Shown one piece after another: positions 1-5,659 of a DNA stretch of 7,643 bases. This DNA comes from Actinomycetes bacterium. GTDB taxonomy: Bacteria > Actinomycetota > Acidimicrobiia > Acidimicrobiales > UBA8190. Location of the stretch: positions 1-7,643 of the forward strand of contig JAJZYI010000166.1 of the NCBI GenBank assembly GCA_021798135.1, given 5' to 3'. Numbering within the stretch: position 1 is the stretch's first letter; the number at the start of each line of letters is the position of its first letter. The notes below the pieces were generated by a model, which did not search any database, was not told the DNA's origin, and was given only the letters and a program-made list of their open reading frames with translations. A program made the position numbers and the translations under genes.

Positions 1-405
1 GGCCGCGGCACCGTGCCGTGCGCCTGCCGAGAGCTCGGCCGGCACCGTGCCGGCGGGGCCGAGGGTCCGTCCCGCGGCGCGGGCCACGGCCCCCCAGAAC
101 GACGCGGGCCCACCGTCCCGCTCGGCAGCGTCCACCCACGCGACGGCCGGCTCCGACGCCGCCCACTCCTGCAGCAGCACCGTCTTGCCGAACCCGGCTC
201 CGGCGGCGACGCAGGTGACCCGGGTGCCGGCCGGGGCGATGCTGCGGACGAGGCGGGGACGGGCCACGTGCCCCGCGGGGAGCCGGTCGGGCACCGGCTC
301 GGCGGTGTCGGTCTCCCACGCCTCGGCCTGGTCCCGGGCGCCGCCGCGGCGCTCCCCGGGGAAGCCGTCGGTGGGCTGGAGGCGTCGGGCCCCCGTCGTG
401 TTCAT
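1..405 (-). CDS. MalT/LuxR-type ATP-dependent transcriptional regulator, N-terminal part (runs off left edge)
   Basis: The 135 codons visible from the ATG at 405 down to base 1 read open with no stop. Residues 38-60 have the sequence expected just before the ATPase domain of MalT-like regulators (VPDRL..HVARPRLV). A P-loop follows at 69-75 (GAGFGKT, with K74 and T75 for ATP phosphate binding), then LLQEWAAS (77-84), VAWVDA (88-93) and a D-G-G-P-A-S-F-W segment (97-104). This matches the family pattern 'APAGFGKTTLL.EW...VAWLSLD..DNDPARFW'. In this family the ATPase domain is followed by a helical repeat sensor region and a C-terminal LuxR-type helix-turn-helix; both would lie outside the window. 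A GGGGA run about seven bases before the ATG could be the ribosome site. The first 37 residues are low-complexity and charged, so the true start could be slightly downstream. A BTAD/SARP-type or other STAND ATPase is an alternative. It is transcribed divergently from the membrane genes to its right; regulation of those genes is only a guess. Confidence 0.72.
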   Translation of the reverse strand, partial: MNTTGARRLQPTDGFPGERRGGARDQAEAWETDTAEPVPDRLPAGHVARPRLVRSIAPAGTRVTCVAAGAGFGKTVLLQEWAASEPAVAWVDAAERDGGPASFWGAVARAAGRTLGPAGTVPAELSAGARHGAAA

Positions 406-470
406 CGCTGTCCCCACGTCCGTCGAGCATGGGGCAGGACGGGCGCGCGAGGGCAGGGCCGATGGTCCCG

Positions 471-476
471 ACCGTA
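471..476 (-). promoter_or_regulatory. Possible -10 box (TACGGT on minus strand) for the MalT/LuxR-type gene
   Basis: On the minus strand the hexamer TACGGT fits the TAnnnT pattern of actinobacterial housekeeping -10 boxes and would give a leader of roughly 60 bases before the ATG at 405. No convincing TTGAC-like -35 box is seen at 16-18 bases spacing, so this is a weak call. Confidence 0.2.
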
Positions 477-480
477 CCGA

Positions 481-497
481 TCACCCGTCCGGGGTGA
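481..497. promoter_or_regulatory. Inverted repeat in divergent spacer, possible operator
   Basis: TCACCC (481-486) and GGGTGA (492-497) form a perfect six-base inverted repeat with a five-base centre. It lies in the 127-base spacer between the divergent regulator and LapA-domain genes, next to a possible minus-strand -10 box. The position suits a regulator binding site, but a six-base arm can arise by chance in DNA this rich in G and C. I see no clear promoter for the plus-strand gene in the spacer. Confidence 0.3.
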
Positions 498-532
498 GGC
501 GTCCCGGCCGGCGTCGGCGGCAAGCTGCTCAC

Positions 533-775
533 ATGACGTCGTCGCGCTCGGCGCCCGTGGCCGGCGAGCGCACGGGCAGGGCCGCGTGGCTCCGCAATCG
601 GTGGGGGCTCGTGCTGCTGGTGGTCGCGCTGGCCGTGGTCCTGATGGTCGAGAACAGTGCCGAGGTGCAGGTCCGCCTGCTGGTGCCGGTGGTGCGGATG
701 CCGATGTGGACCGCCTTCGTCCTCCTGTTCCTCGGCGGGGTGCTCGCCGGGTGGCTGGCCGGCCGTCGCCGCTGA
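533..775 (+). CDS. Small LapA-domain (DUF1049) inner-membrane protein
   Basis: This is an 80-residue protein with a basic N-terminus (many R and S up to residue 23) and two predicted membrane helices at about 24-39 (GLVLLVVALAVVLMV) and 58-77 (MWTAFVLLFLGGVLAGWLAG), ending in GRRR. Between them sits the hallmark of the LapA/DUF1049 family: a polar E-N-S after helix 1 (40-42), a short beta-like stretch (VQVRLLVPVVRMP) and a glycine-rich second helix. The founding member is linked to lipopolysaccharide assembly; actinomycetes lack LPS, and the role of the actinobacterial members is not established. The ATG at 533 gives the family's normal length. A longer open frame reaches back to 47, but that part is low-complexity and overlaps the regulator gene. 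No strong ribosome site is visible. The end overlaps the channel gene downstream, suggesting translational coupling. Confidence 0.75.
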   Translation: MTSSRSAPVAGERTGRAAWLRNRWGLVLLVVALAVVLMVENSAEVQVRLLVPVVRMPMWTAFVLLFLGGVLAGWLAGRRR

Positions 776-1344
776 CGGTCGCTGGCGGCCCGCGCCGGCT
801 GGCCGACCTGGCCCCCCGGGTACGGCGACGGGCGGTGGCCCGGACGGTCGCCGTCATCACGGTGGCGTGGGCCGTCCTGGTCGGCGCGTATGCCCTGCTC
901 CCGGTGCGCGGCGTCGGCGGCGCCGGCACCGCCGTGCGGCTGGCCGGGGCGCTCCTGCTCTTCGCCGGCGTGGTGGCCTGGCAGGCGCGGGGGATCGCGC
1001 GCGCCGACTTCCCCCAGCTCCGGGCGGCCCGGGCACTGGGTGTGGCGATCCCGCTCTTCCTCGTCCTCTTCTCCATCGTCTACCTGTCGCTCGGCAACGC
1101 GTCGCCCGGTGAGTTCAGCCAGCACCTGGACCACACGCGGGCGCTGTACTTCACCGTCACGGTCTTCGCCACCGTCGGGTTCGGGGACATCACCCCTCGC
1201 TCCGACCCGGCCCGAGCCCTGGTCACGGTGCAGATGGTCCTGGACCTCTTGGTCATCGGCGTGCTGGCTCGGCTGCTGTTCGCTGCCGCCCGGGAGGGCC
1301 TGGCCTCGGGTGGCCGAACCAGCGACCCACCTCCGGGCGGGTGA
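751..1344 (+). CDS. Potassium channel, 2-TM pore domain preceded by two extra helices (Ion_trans_2 type)
   Basis: Taken from the GTG at 751 it is 197 residues. Four membrane helices are predicted at about 32-51, 59-78, 96-115 and 155-180. Between the last two lies a pore helix and K+ selectivity filter: LYFTVTVFATVGFGDITP, with TVGFGD at 141-146. The filter has F where KcsA has Y, a common natural variant. The last two helices plus pore are the ion channel-2 fold; four such subunits would make the pore in the cytoplasmic membrane. No cytoplasmic RCK/TrkA-N gating domain is present, only about 17 residues after the last helix. The start is uncertain. GTG 751 overlaps the LapA-domain frame by 25 bases and has GGCGGGG ten bases upstream; GTG 835, just before helix 1, is the alternative. 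The frame stays open far upstream, but that part is a shadow. Likely co-transcribed with the LapA-domain gene. Confidence 0.83.
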   Translation: MAGRPSPLTVAGGPRRLADLAPRVRRRAVARTVAVITVAWAVLVGAYALLPVRGVGGAGTAVRLAGALLLFAGVVAWQARGIARADFPQLRAARALGVAIPLFLVLFSIVYLSLGNASPGEFSQHLDHTRALYFTVTVFATVGFGDITPRSDPARALVTVQMVLDLLVIGVLARLLFAAAREGLASGGRTSDPPPGG

Positions 1345-1351
1345 CGAGCGC

Positions 1352-1373
1352 GGCAGGCGCCGCGGCGCCTGCC
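1352..1373. terminator. Perfect 22-bp palindrome after channel gene, likely hairpin terminator
   Basis: Eleven bases (GGCAGGCGCCG) are followed immediately by their exact reverse complement. The palindrome begins eight bases after the channel's stop codon. As RNA it would form a very stable stem with the central bases opened as the loop. There is no T-run, as is usual for terminator-like hairpins in high-GC actinomycetes. It could instead be a protein-binding palindrome for the next gene, whose apparent -10 box starts 19 bases after it. Confidence 0.55.
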
Positions 1374-1391
1374 CGCCGGGGCGGCTGGCGG

Positions 1392-1397
1392 TAACCT
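1392..1397 (+). promoter_or_regulatory. -10 box TAACCT just before the deaminase GTG (leaderless promoter candidate)
   Basis: TAACCT matches the TAnnnT -10 consensus and is an A/T-containing spot in a very GC-rich context. Only eight bases separate it from the GTG at 1406, so the transcript would start at or within a base or two of the start codon, giving a leaderless mRNA. No clear -35 box is seen; leaderless actinobacterial promoters often lack one. Confidence 0.45.
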
Positions 1398-1405
1398 GCC
1401 CCGTC

Positions 1406-2593
1406 GTGGAGCACGCTCCCGACCAGGACCGACCAGGCGCCGCACCCGGGCGTGCCGAGGGCGTGCTGCCGTCCCAGCACCTGGAGAAGGCGATCGCCCA
1501 GGGCGTGGTGGACGCCGGCCGGTTCACCATCCCGCCGGGCAACGTGCAGCCCGCCAGCCTCGACCTGCGCCTGGGAGAGCGGGCCGTGCGGCTCCGGTGC
1601 AGCTTCCTGCCCGGCGACGACGCGGTGGCCGACAAGCTGGCGCACTACGCCATCGACGAGCTGGACCTGCGGGGCCGCGGCGCCGTCCTGGAGACGGGCC
1701 GCCCCTACCTGGTGGAGCTCAAGGAGCGCCTCGACCTCCCCGCGCCCATGCACGGCAAGGCCAACCCCAAGAGCTCCACGGGCCGCGTCGACGTGTTCAC
1801 CCGCGTGATCACCGATGGCGGCAGGCGCTTCGACGAGGTGGCACCGGGCTACCAGGGCGGGCTCTACCTCGAGATCGTGCCGCTCTCCTTCCCGGTCCGG
1901 GTGCGCGAGGACCTGGCCCTCAACCAGCTCCGGCTGGCCGTCGGCCGGCCCCGCCTGACCGACGACGAGATCCGTCAGGCGCACGCCGCCCAGGCCCTGC
2001 TGCTCCAGGGCGGCGCCGCGGTGGCCGGCGAAGACCTGATGGTGGCGGACGGGCTCTTCCTGGGGCTGGACCTCCGGGGCGGCGCGGACGGCCGGGTCGG
2101 CTACTGCGCCCGCGACAGCGCGCCGCTGCTCGATCTCGGCGGGACCGAGGCGGTCGACCCGGACCTGTTCTGGGAGCCGGTCCGGCGCGAGGACGGGGAC
2201 CGGGTCGTCCTGTCTCCCCGCCGCTTCTACCTGCTCATGTCCCGCCAGGCCGTGTGCGTCCCGCCGGGCCTGGCCGCGGAGATGACGGCGTACGACCCGA
2301 CGAGCGGTGAGCTGCGCACCCACTACGCGGGGTTCTTCGACCCGGGCTTCGGGTTCGACCCGGGCGCCACGCACCACGGCTCGCGCGCCGCGCTCGAGGT
2401 GCGCGCCCACGACGTGCCGTTCATGATCGAGGACGGCCAGCCCGTGTGCAAGCTGACCTTCGAGCGGATGCTGGAGGAGCCGGTCACCCTCTACGGCACG
2501 GGCATCGGCTCGTCGTACCAGGGTCAGCGCGAGACGCTCAGCAAGTGGTTCCGCGGCGCGCACCGGCCCGTCGGCGCCGCCCTGCCCGGCTGA
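1406..2593 (+). CDS. dcd: 2'-Deoxycytidine 5'-triphosphate deaminase, long two-lobed DCD type
   Basis: This 395-residue protein should deaminate dCTP to dUTP (some relatives go on to dUMP) in the cytoplasm, supplying dTMP synthesis. Landmarks: GVLPSQ (19-24), the usual opening of the long DCD family; GNVQPASLDLRLG (45-57), the dUTPase-fold motif; MHGKANPKSSTGRVDVFTRVITD (115-137), the phosphate-binding loop region; and APGYQGGLYLEI (146-157), with E156 the likely catalytic glutamate. The second half repeats the pattern more weakly: RFYLL..(273-277), VPPGLAAEM (285-293), HYAGFFDPGFG (306-316), ALEV with E331, DGQPVCKLTF (343-352), and a Y-Q-G-Q tail (371-374) like the C-terminus of short Dcd enzymes. 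So it looks like two fused dUTPase-fold lobes, about twice the length of E. coli Dcd. GTG 1406 is chosen for the motif spacing and the -10 box just before it; GTG 1463 is an alternative, but it would start exactly at VLPSQ with a poorly spaced ribosome site. Confidence 0.87.
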   Translation: MEHAPDQDRPGAAPGRAEGVLPSQHLEKAIAQGVVDAGRFTIPPGNVQPASLDLRLGERAVRLRCSFLPGDDAVADKLAHYAIDELDLRGRGAVLETGRPYLVELKERLDLPAPMHGKANPKSSTGRVDVFTRVITDGGRRFDEVAPGYQGGLYLEIVPLSFPVRVREDLALNQLRLAVGRPRLTDDEIRQAHAAQALLLQGGAAVAGEDLMVADGLFLGLDLRGGADGRVGYCARDSAPLLDLGGTEAVDPDLFWEPVRREDGDRVVLSPRRFYLLMSRQAVCVPPGLAAEMTAYDPTSGELRTHYAGFFDPGFGFDPGATHHGSRAALEVRAHDVPFMIEDGQPVCKLTFERMLEEPVTLYGTGIGSSYQGQRETLSKWFRGAHRPVGAALPG

Positions 2594-2595
2594 GG

Positions 2596-2665
2596 GCCGG
2601 CCCTTCCGCGGGCGCCGCCCCGTCCGGCCGAGCGCCGGCCTCCTCGCGGGCGCCGCCCCGTCCGG
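2596..2665. repeat. Two-copy direct repeat, 38-bp period, in convergent spacer
   Basis: Bases 2596-2627 and 2634-2665 align at a fixed 38-base offset with 28 of 32 identical. The last 21 bases of each copy (starting CGCGGGCGCC) are exactly the same, and the four mismatches are clustered at 2603-2606. The first copy begins three bases after the deaminase stop codon. It looks like a local duplication of a 3'-end hairpin segment rather than a known repeat family. Confidence 0.75.
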
Positions 2666-2676
2666 GCGGGGGCGCC
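2649..2676. terminator. Hairpin between convergent genes, probable bidirectional terminator
   Basis: GGCGCC at 2649-2654 can pair with GGCGCC at 2671-2676, with further C-to-G pairing inside (CCC 2656-2658 against GGG 2668-2670) around a CG-rich loop. It ends six bases before the stop codon of the minus-strand hydrolase and follows the plus-strand deaminase, so it could end both transcripts. No T-run is present on either side. Confidence 0.5.
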
Positions 2677-2681
2677 GAGGG

Positions 2682-3881
2682 TCAGAGGCAGCGGGCCAGC
2701 GCGCCGACGAGGCGGGTGGCCCGGTCGTCCCCGCCGAGCCCGAACCGCAGCTGGCTCACCACGAAGCCGAACGCGACCCCGCTGTCGGGGTGGGCGAACC
2801 CCAGGGAACCCCCGGCACCCGAGTGCCCGAAGGAACCCGGGCCGAGCAGCGGCGCGAAGTCCGGGTGGTGGCACTGCAGGCCCACGCCGAAGCAGCTGTC
2901 GGCCACCAGGACCCGGTCGGGCCCGACCGCCTGCGGCGTGGCGGCCACCTCGAGCTGCTCCGGACCGAGCAGGCGGATCCCGTCGACGGGCCCGATCATC
3001 GCCGCGTACATGCGGGCCAGCGACCGGGCGTTGGTCACGCCGTTCGCCGCGGGAACCTCGGCGGCCCGGAGCTCGGGGCTGTTGAAGGGGCCGCTGCGCC
3101 CGAAGGCTCCGAAGGCGCCGTTCAGGGTGAGGGCACGGACGGCGAGGGAGCCGGGGCGCAGCATCTCCGCCCAGACCTTGACCGACCGGGGATCGGTGAC
3201 CGGGCGCGGCCCGGGTGCCAGGCGGGCCGTGCGCAGGGGCGCGACGCGCGGCTCCTCGGCGGGGGGCAGGCCGATGTAGAGCTCCAGGCCGAGCGGAGCG
3301 GCTACCTCGTCGGCGAGGAAGCGGCCGATGCTCCGGCCGTCGACCCGCCGGACCAGCTCGCCGACGAGCCAGCCGAAGGTGAGGGCGTGGTAGCCGTGGT
3401 CGGTGCCCGGCTCCCAGAACGGCTCCTGCGCGGCCAGGGCGTCGACGACCGGGTCCCAGGCGAGGACCTCCTCGAACGACAGGTCGGCGTCGACGGTCGG
3501 CAGCCCGACCTGGTGCGTGAGCAGCCACCGCACGGGGACGGACCCGCCGGACCCGGCCCTGAGCTCGGGCCAGACCTCGGTGACCGGGGCGTCGAGGTCG
3601 AGCAGGCCCCGCTCGGCGAGGAGGTGGGCGCACAGCGCCGTCGCCCCCTTCGTCGTGGAGAACACGAGCTGCAGGGAGCGCTCGTCGTACGGCACCCGGT
3701 CCCGGACGCGCGCCCACCCGCCGGTCAGGTCGACGACCGGCCTGCCGTCGCGCACCACGCAGAGGCCGGCGCCGACGTCGCCGAGGTCGGTGAAGTTCGA
3801 GACGAACGCGTCGAGCACGGGCTCGAAGCCCGCCGCCACCGAGCCCTGCACGACGCCGGCCTCGCCCAGGTCCACGCGCAC
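2682..3881 (-). CDS. Serine hydrolase / esterase of the beta-lactamase (class C, family VIII esterase) fold
   Basis: From the GTG at 3881 it has 399 residues, close to the usual size of this family. The opening GVVQGSVAAGFEPVLDAFVSNF (9-30) is the normal N-terminus of actinobacterial members. The nucleophile motif S-x-x-K is S75-T-T-K78 in VFSTTKGAT; LLTHQVGLP (120-128) is a family hallmark. The second motif, Y-x-N in true class C beta-lactamases, is Y164-H-A here, as in esterase-like relatives. The third region is F-G-H353-S-G-A-G-G, where beta-lactamases have K-T-G. No signal peptide is seen, so it is probably cytoplasmic. It likely hydrolyses esters; antibiotic hydrolysis is unlikely given the altered motifs. 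GTG 3875 is an alternative start, and the frame stays open to 4196, but that part is low-complexity and overlaps the transporter tail. It lies 121 bases downstream of the transporter gene on the same strand. Confidence 0.88.
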   Translation of the reverse strand: MRVDLGEAGVVQGSVAAGFEPVLDAFVSNFTDLGDVGAGLCVVRDGRPVVDLTGGWARVRDRVPYDERSLQLVFSTTKGATALCAHLLAERGLLDLDAPVTEVWPELRAGSGGSVPVRWLLTHQVGLPTVDADLSFEEVLAWDPVVDALAAQEPFWEPGTDHGYHALTFGWLVGELVRRVDGRSIGRFLADEVAAPLGLELYIGLPPAEEPRVAPLRTARLAPGPRPVTDPRSVKVWAEMLRPGSLAVRALTLNGAFGAFGRSGPFNSPELRAAEVPAANGVTNARSLARMYAAMIGPVDGIRLLGPEQLEVAATPQAVGPDRVLVADSCFGVGLQCHHPDFAPLLGPGSFGHSGAGGSLGFAHPDSGVAFGFVVSQLRFGLGGDDRATRLVGALARCL

Positions 3882-4002
3882 GGCGCCCGTGCCCCCGCGT
3901 GCCGCGGGCACCGGCGCGACGCCGGCCGTGCCGTCCCGGCTGGCGGCGCCTCGAGCCGGTGCCGCCGTGCCCGGAGACAGGGGCAAGGCTGCCAGGTCCG
4001 CG
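3882..4002. other. Spacer between transporter and hydrolase genes
   Basis: I see no gene here. The segment contains a weak six-base inverted repeat (CCGGCT 3936-3941 with AGCCGG 3954-3959) and no recognisable -10 box on the minus strand. The hydrolase may be read through from the transporter or may have a promoter I cannot recognise. Confidence 0.3.
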
Positions 4003-5499
4003 TCAGGTGCCCTCGGCCCGGGCGCCGCCCTCCCCGCCGGATCCGCTGGTCGAGACACGCCCCACGCTCCGATCCACGCTGCTCCCGGCCCCGCCGACCC
4101 GGGGGACGCCGTCCGTCGGCACCGCTGCCGATCCTGGCACGTCCGCCTCCGTCGCGCCCGGCGCGCCTGCACCCGGCCAGGTCGCCGGCGGGGCACCGCC
4201 TGCCGGCTCGCCGGGTGTGGGCCACAGTGCCTCGGGCTCGCGGCCCCTGGTCTCGGGGAGGGCGAGGAAGAGGAGCACCGTCAACGCCACCGGAGCGAAG
4301 GTGAGGACGGCGGCGACGGAGAACCGGTTGTCGGCGGTGGCGATGGCACCGAAGGCGACCAGCCCGCACACCGCGCCGAGCACCCCCGACGCCACCTGCC
4401 AGCCGGCCACCGAGGCGCGGATGGCGGTCGGCATCAGCTCGTTGGCCAGCGCGCCGGCGCCCGGGGCGAACACGGCCCCCGACGTCACGCCCAGGATGTA
4501 GCCGCAGACCAGGGCGGCAGGGCTGCCGCTGTAGGCCAGGATGGCAGACGACACGATCCCGAGCATGGCCAGGGCGGCCGCGGGCCGCCGCCCGATGGCG
4601 TCGGCCAGCCACCGGCCGGCGAGCAGGCCGAACAGGCCGAGGGCGCCGCTGGCCACGACCATGAGCGCCGTGACCGCGCCGGCGAGGTGCAGGACGTTCT
4701 GTGCGTACAGGAAGGGGAAGCTGTTCGCCGGGCCGGTCACGATCGACACGGAGAACGCCAGCAGGGCGATGACGGCCAGGCGCCGCCGGTAGGGCCGGGC
4801 CACCGCGCCCAGGACCGGGAGCGGCCGGCGCTCGCCGCGCGCGTCGCGGCGCTGCTGGACGAACCGGTCGGGTTCGGTGACCAGGCGGACGACCGCGGGG
4901 AGCACGGCCAGCGGGACGAGGGCCAGGATGCACAGGCCCCGGAAGCCCAGGGTCGACCCGGCGAAGCTGTTCAGGATGGCGGTGAGGCCGGCGCCGACCG
5001 CGTACGAGGCGGCCATGAGGGCCACGGCGGCGGCGCGGTCGCGCGAGGCGGTCTGCTCGGCGCCGATGACGGTGCTGAGCGCGGCGGACGCGCTGAGCGC
5101 GGGGCGGCCGATGGCGAAGATGGCGACGAACCACCAGAAGCTGGGGCTGGCCGCCGCCGCCGCGGTGAGGGCCAGGCCGGTGGCGCACGCGCCGATCAGG
5201 GTCCGCTTGCGGCCCAGGCGGTCGGCCCACGACGCCACCGGGAGCCCTCCCAGGGACGCCAGCCGGATGACCGCCAGCCCCACCCCGAGCGTGGTGCCCG
5301 ACAGCCCCGCCTGGTCGGCGAGGCTCACGCCGTCGCTCAGGTGCCCGAACGCCGTCGCGACGTGGCCGAGCGCCGCCACCACGCCGAACTGCCCGAAGCC
5401 GGCGGCGAAGGCGACGGCGGCGACCGACAGGACCGAGGGGTCGGTCCAGCGGTGCAGCTCCAGGGCGTGGTGCTTCGAGGCGTCTGCCACAGCGTCCAT
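4003..5499 (-). CDS. Major facilitator superfamily (MFS) transporter, 12 helices
   Basis: This is a 498-residue membrane protein with two six-helix halves separated by a charged central loop (about 203-240, rich in R, D and Q). The conserved MFS loop motif appears between helices 2 and 3 as WADRLGRKRT (91-100) and again in the second half as GRWLADAIGRRP (295-306). The last helix ends in LALPETRGRE (412-421), the P-E-T-R-G signature seen at the end of sugar-porter and metabolite-proton-symporter-like members. Helices are filled with A, V, L and G. The substrate cannot be told; sugars, organic acids and drugs are all possible. After the signature there is an unusually long hydrophilic tail (422-498), rich in P, G, A and S. 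ATG 5499 is chosen because translation upstream in this frame is low-complexity and non-membrane; no clear ribosome site precedes it. It sits 252 bases downstream of the dehydrogenase gene. Confidence 0.9.
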   Translation of the reverse strand: MDAVADASKHHALELHRWTDPSVLSVAAVAFAAGFGQFGVVAALGHVATAFGHLSDGVSLADQAGLSGTTLGVGLAVIRLASLGGLPVASWADRLGRKRTLIGACATGLALTAAAAASPSFWWFVAIFAIGRPALSASAALSTVIGAEQTASRDRAAAVALMAASYAVGAGLTAILNSFAGSTLGFRGLCILALVPLAVLPAVVRLVTEPDRFVQQRRDARGERRPLPVLGAVARPYRRRLAVIALLAFSVSIVTGPANSFPFLYAQNVLHLAGAVTALMVVASGALGLFGLLAGRWLADAIGRRPAAALAMLGIVSSAILAYSGSPAALVCGYILGVTSGAVFAPGAGALANELMPTAIRASVAGWQVASGVLGAVCGLVAFGAIATADNRFSVAAVLTFAPVALTVLLFLALPETRGREPEALWPTPGEPAGGAPPATWPGAGAPGATEADVPGSAAVPTDGVPRVGGAGSSVDRSVGRVSTSGSGGEGGARAEGT

Positions 5500-5593
5500 G
5501 ATGCGCCGTCGCCGGCGTGCCGTGCTGCACCCGGCCCGGGACGGTCGGGCGGGGCCGGCGGGCGTGCCGGGATCGGGCGTGGGTCGCGAGCCG

Positions 5594-5611
5594 GGCCGGG
5601 CAACCCCGGCC
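5594..5611. terminator. Hairpin (7-bp stem, CAAC loop) downstream of the dehydrogenase gene
   Basis: GGCCGGG (5594-5600), loop CAAC, then CCCGGCC (5605-5611) form a perfect stem. It lies in the 252-base spacer between the dehydrogenase and the transporter and follows another stronger hairpin in the direction of transcription. It may act with that one, or shape the transporter's leader. Confidence 0.3.
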
Positions 5612-5638
5612 GTCGAGGAGACGGTGGCGCGCCCCCGC

Positions 5639-5659
5639 TCCGGCCGGCACCCGGCCGGA
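5639..5659. terminator. Hairpin (9-bp perfect stem) downstream of the dehydrogenase gene
   Basis: TCCGGCCGG (5639-5647), loop CAC, then CCGGCCGGA (5651-5659) pair perfectly. On the minus strand it lies 92 bases beyond the dehydrogenase stop, so it is a reasonable factor-independent terminator candidate without a T-run. If real, the transporter has its own promoter between here and 5499, where I cannot see a clear one. Confidence 0.45.

Noticed and set aside
13..750. Upstream extension of the channel's open frame back to base 13
   Set aside because: It would run antisense through the regulator and across the LapA gene, its translation is low-complexity, and the channel fold begins only after residue 28 of the chosen start.
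529..1635. A 368-codon minus-strand open frame opposite the LapA, channel and deaminase genes
   Set aside because: Low-complexity antisense translation; the plus-strand genes here have recognisable families.
1253..2563. A 436-codon minus-strand open frame opposite the deaminase
   Set aside because: The H/V/A/E-rich composition without motifs is typical of the antisense strand of a GC-rich gene.
2594..2681. The direct repeats considered as a CRISPR fragment
   Set aside because: There are only two imperfect copies with a six-base gap, no spacers and no cas genes; hairpin and terminator explanations fit better.
3260..3900. The hydrolase considered as an antibiotic-resistance beta-lactamase
   Set aside because: It lacks the Y-x-N and K-T-G motifs and has no signal peptide; an esterase-like role is more likely.
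3882..4196. N-terminal extension of the serine hydrolase into the transporter tail
   Set aside because: The extension is R/G/P-rich with no family similarity; the family's usual N-terminus begins at the chosen GTG.
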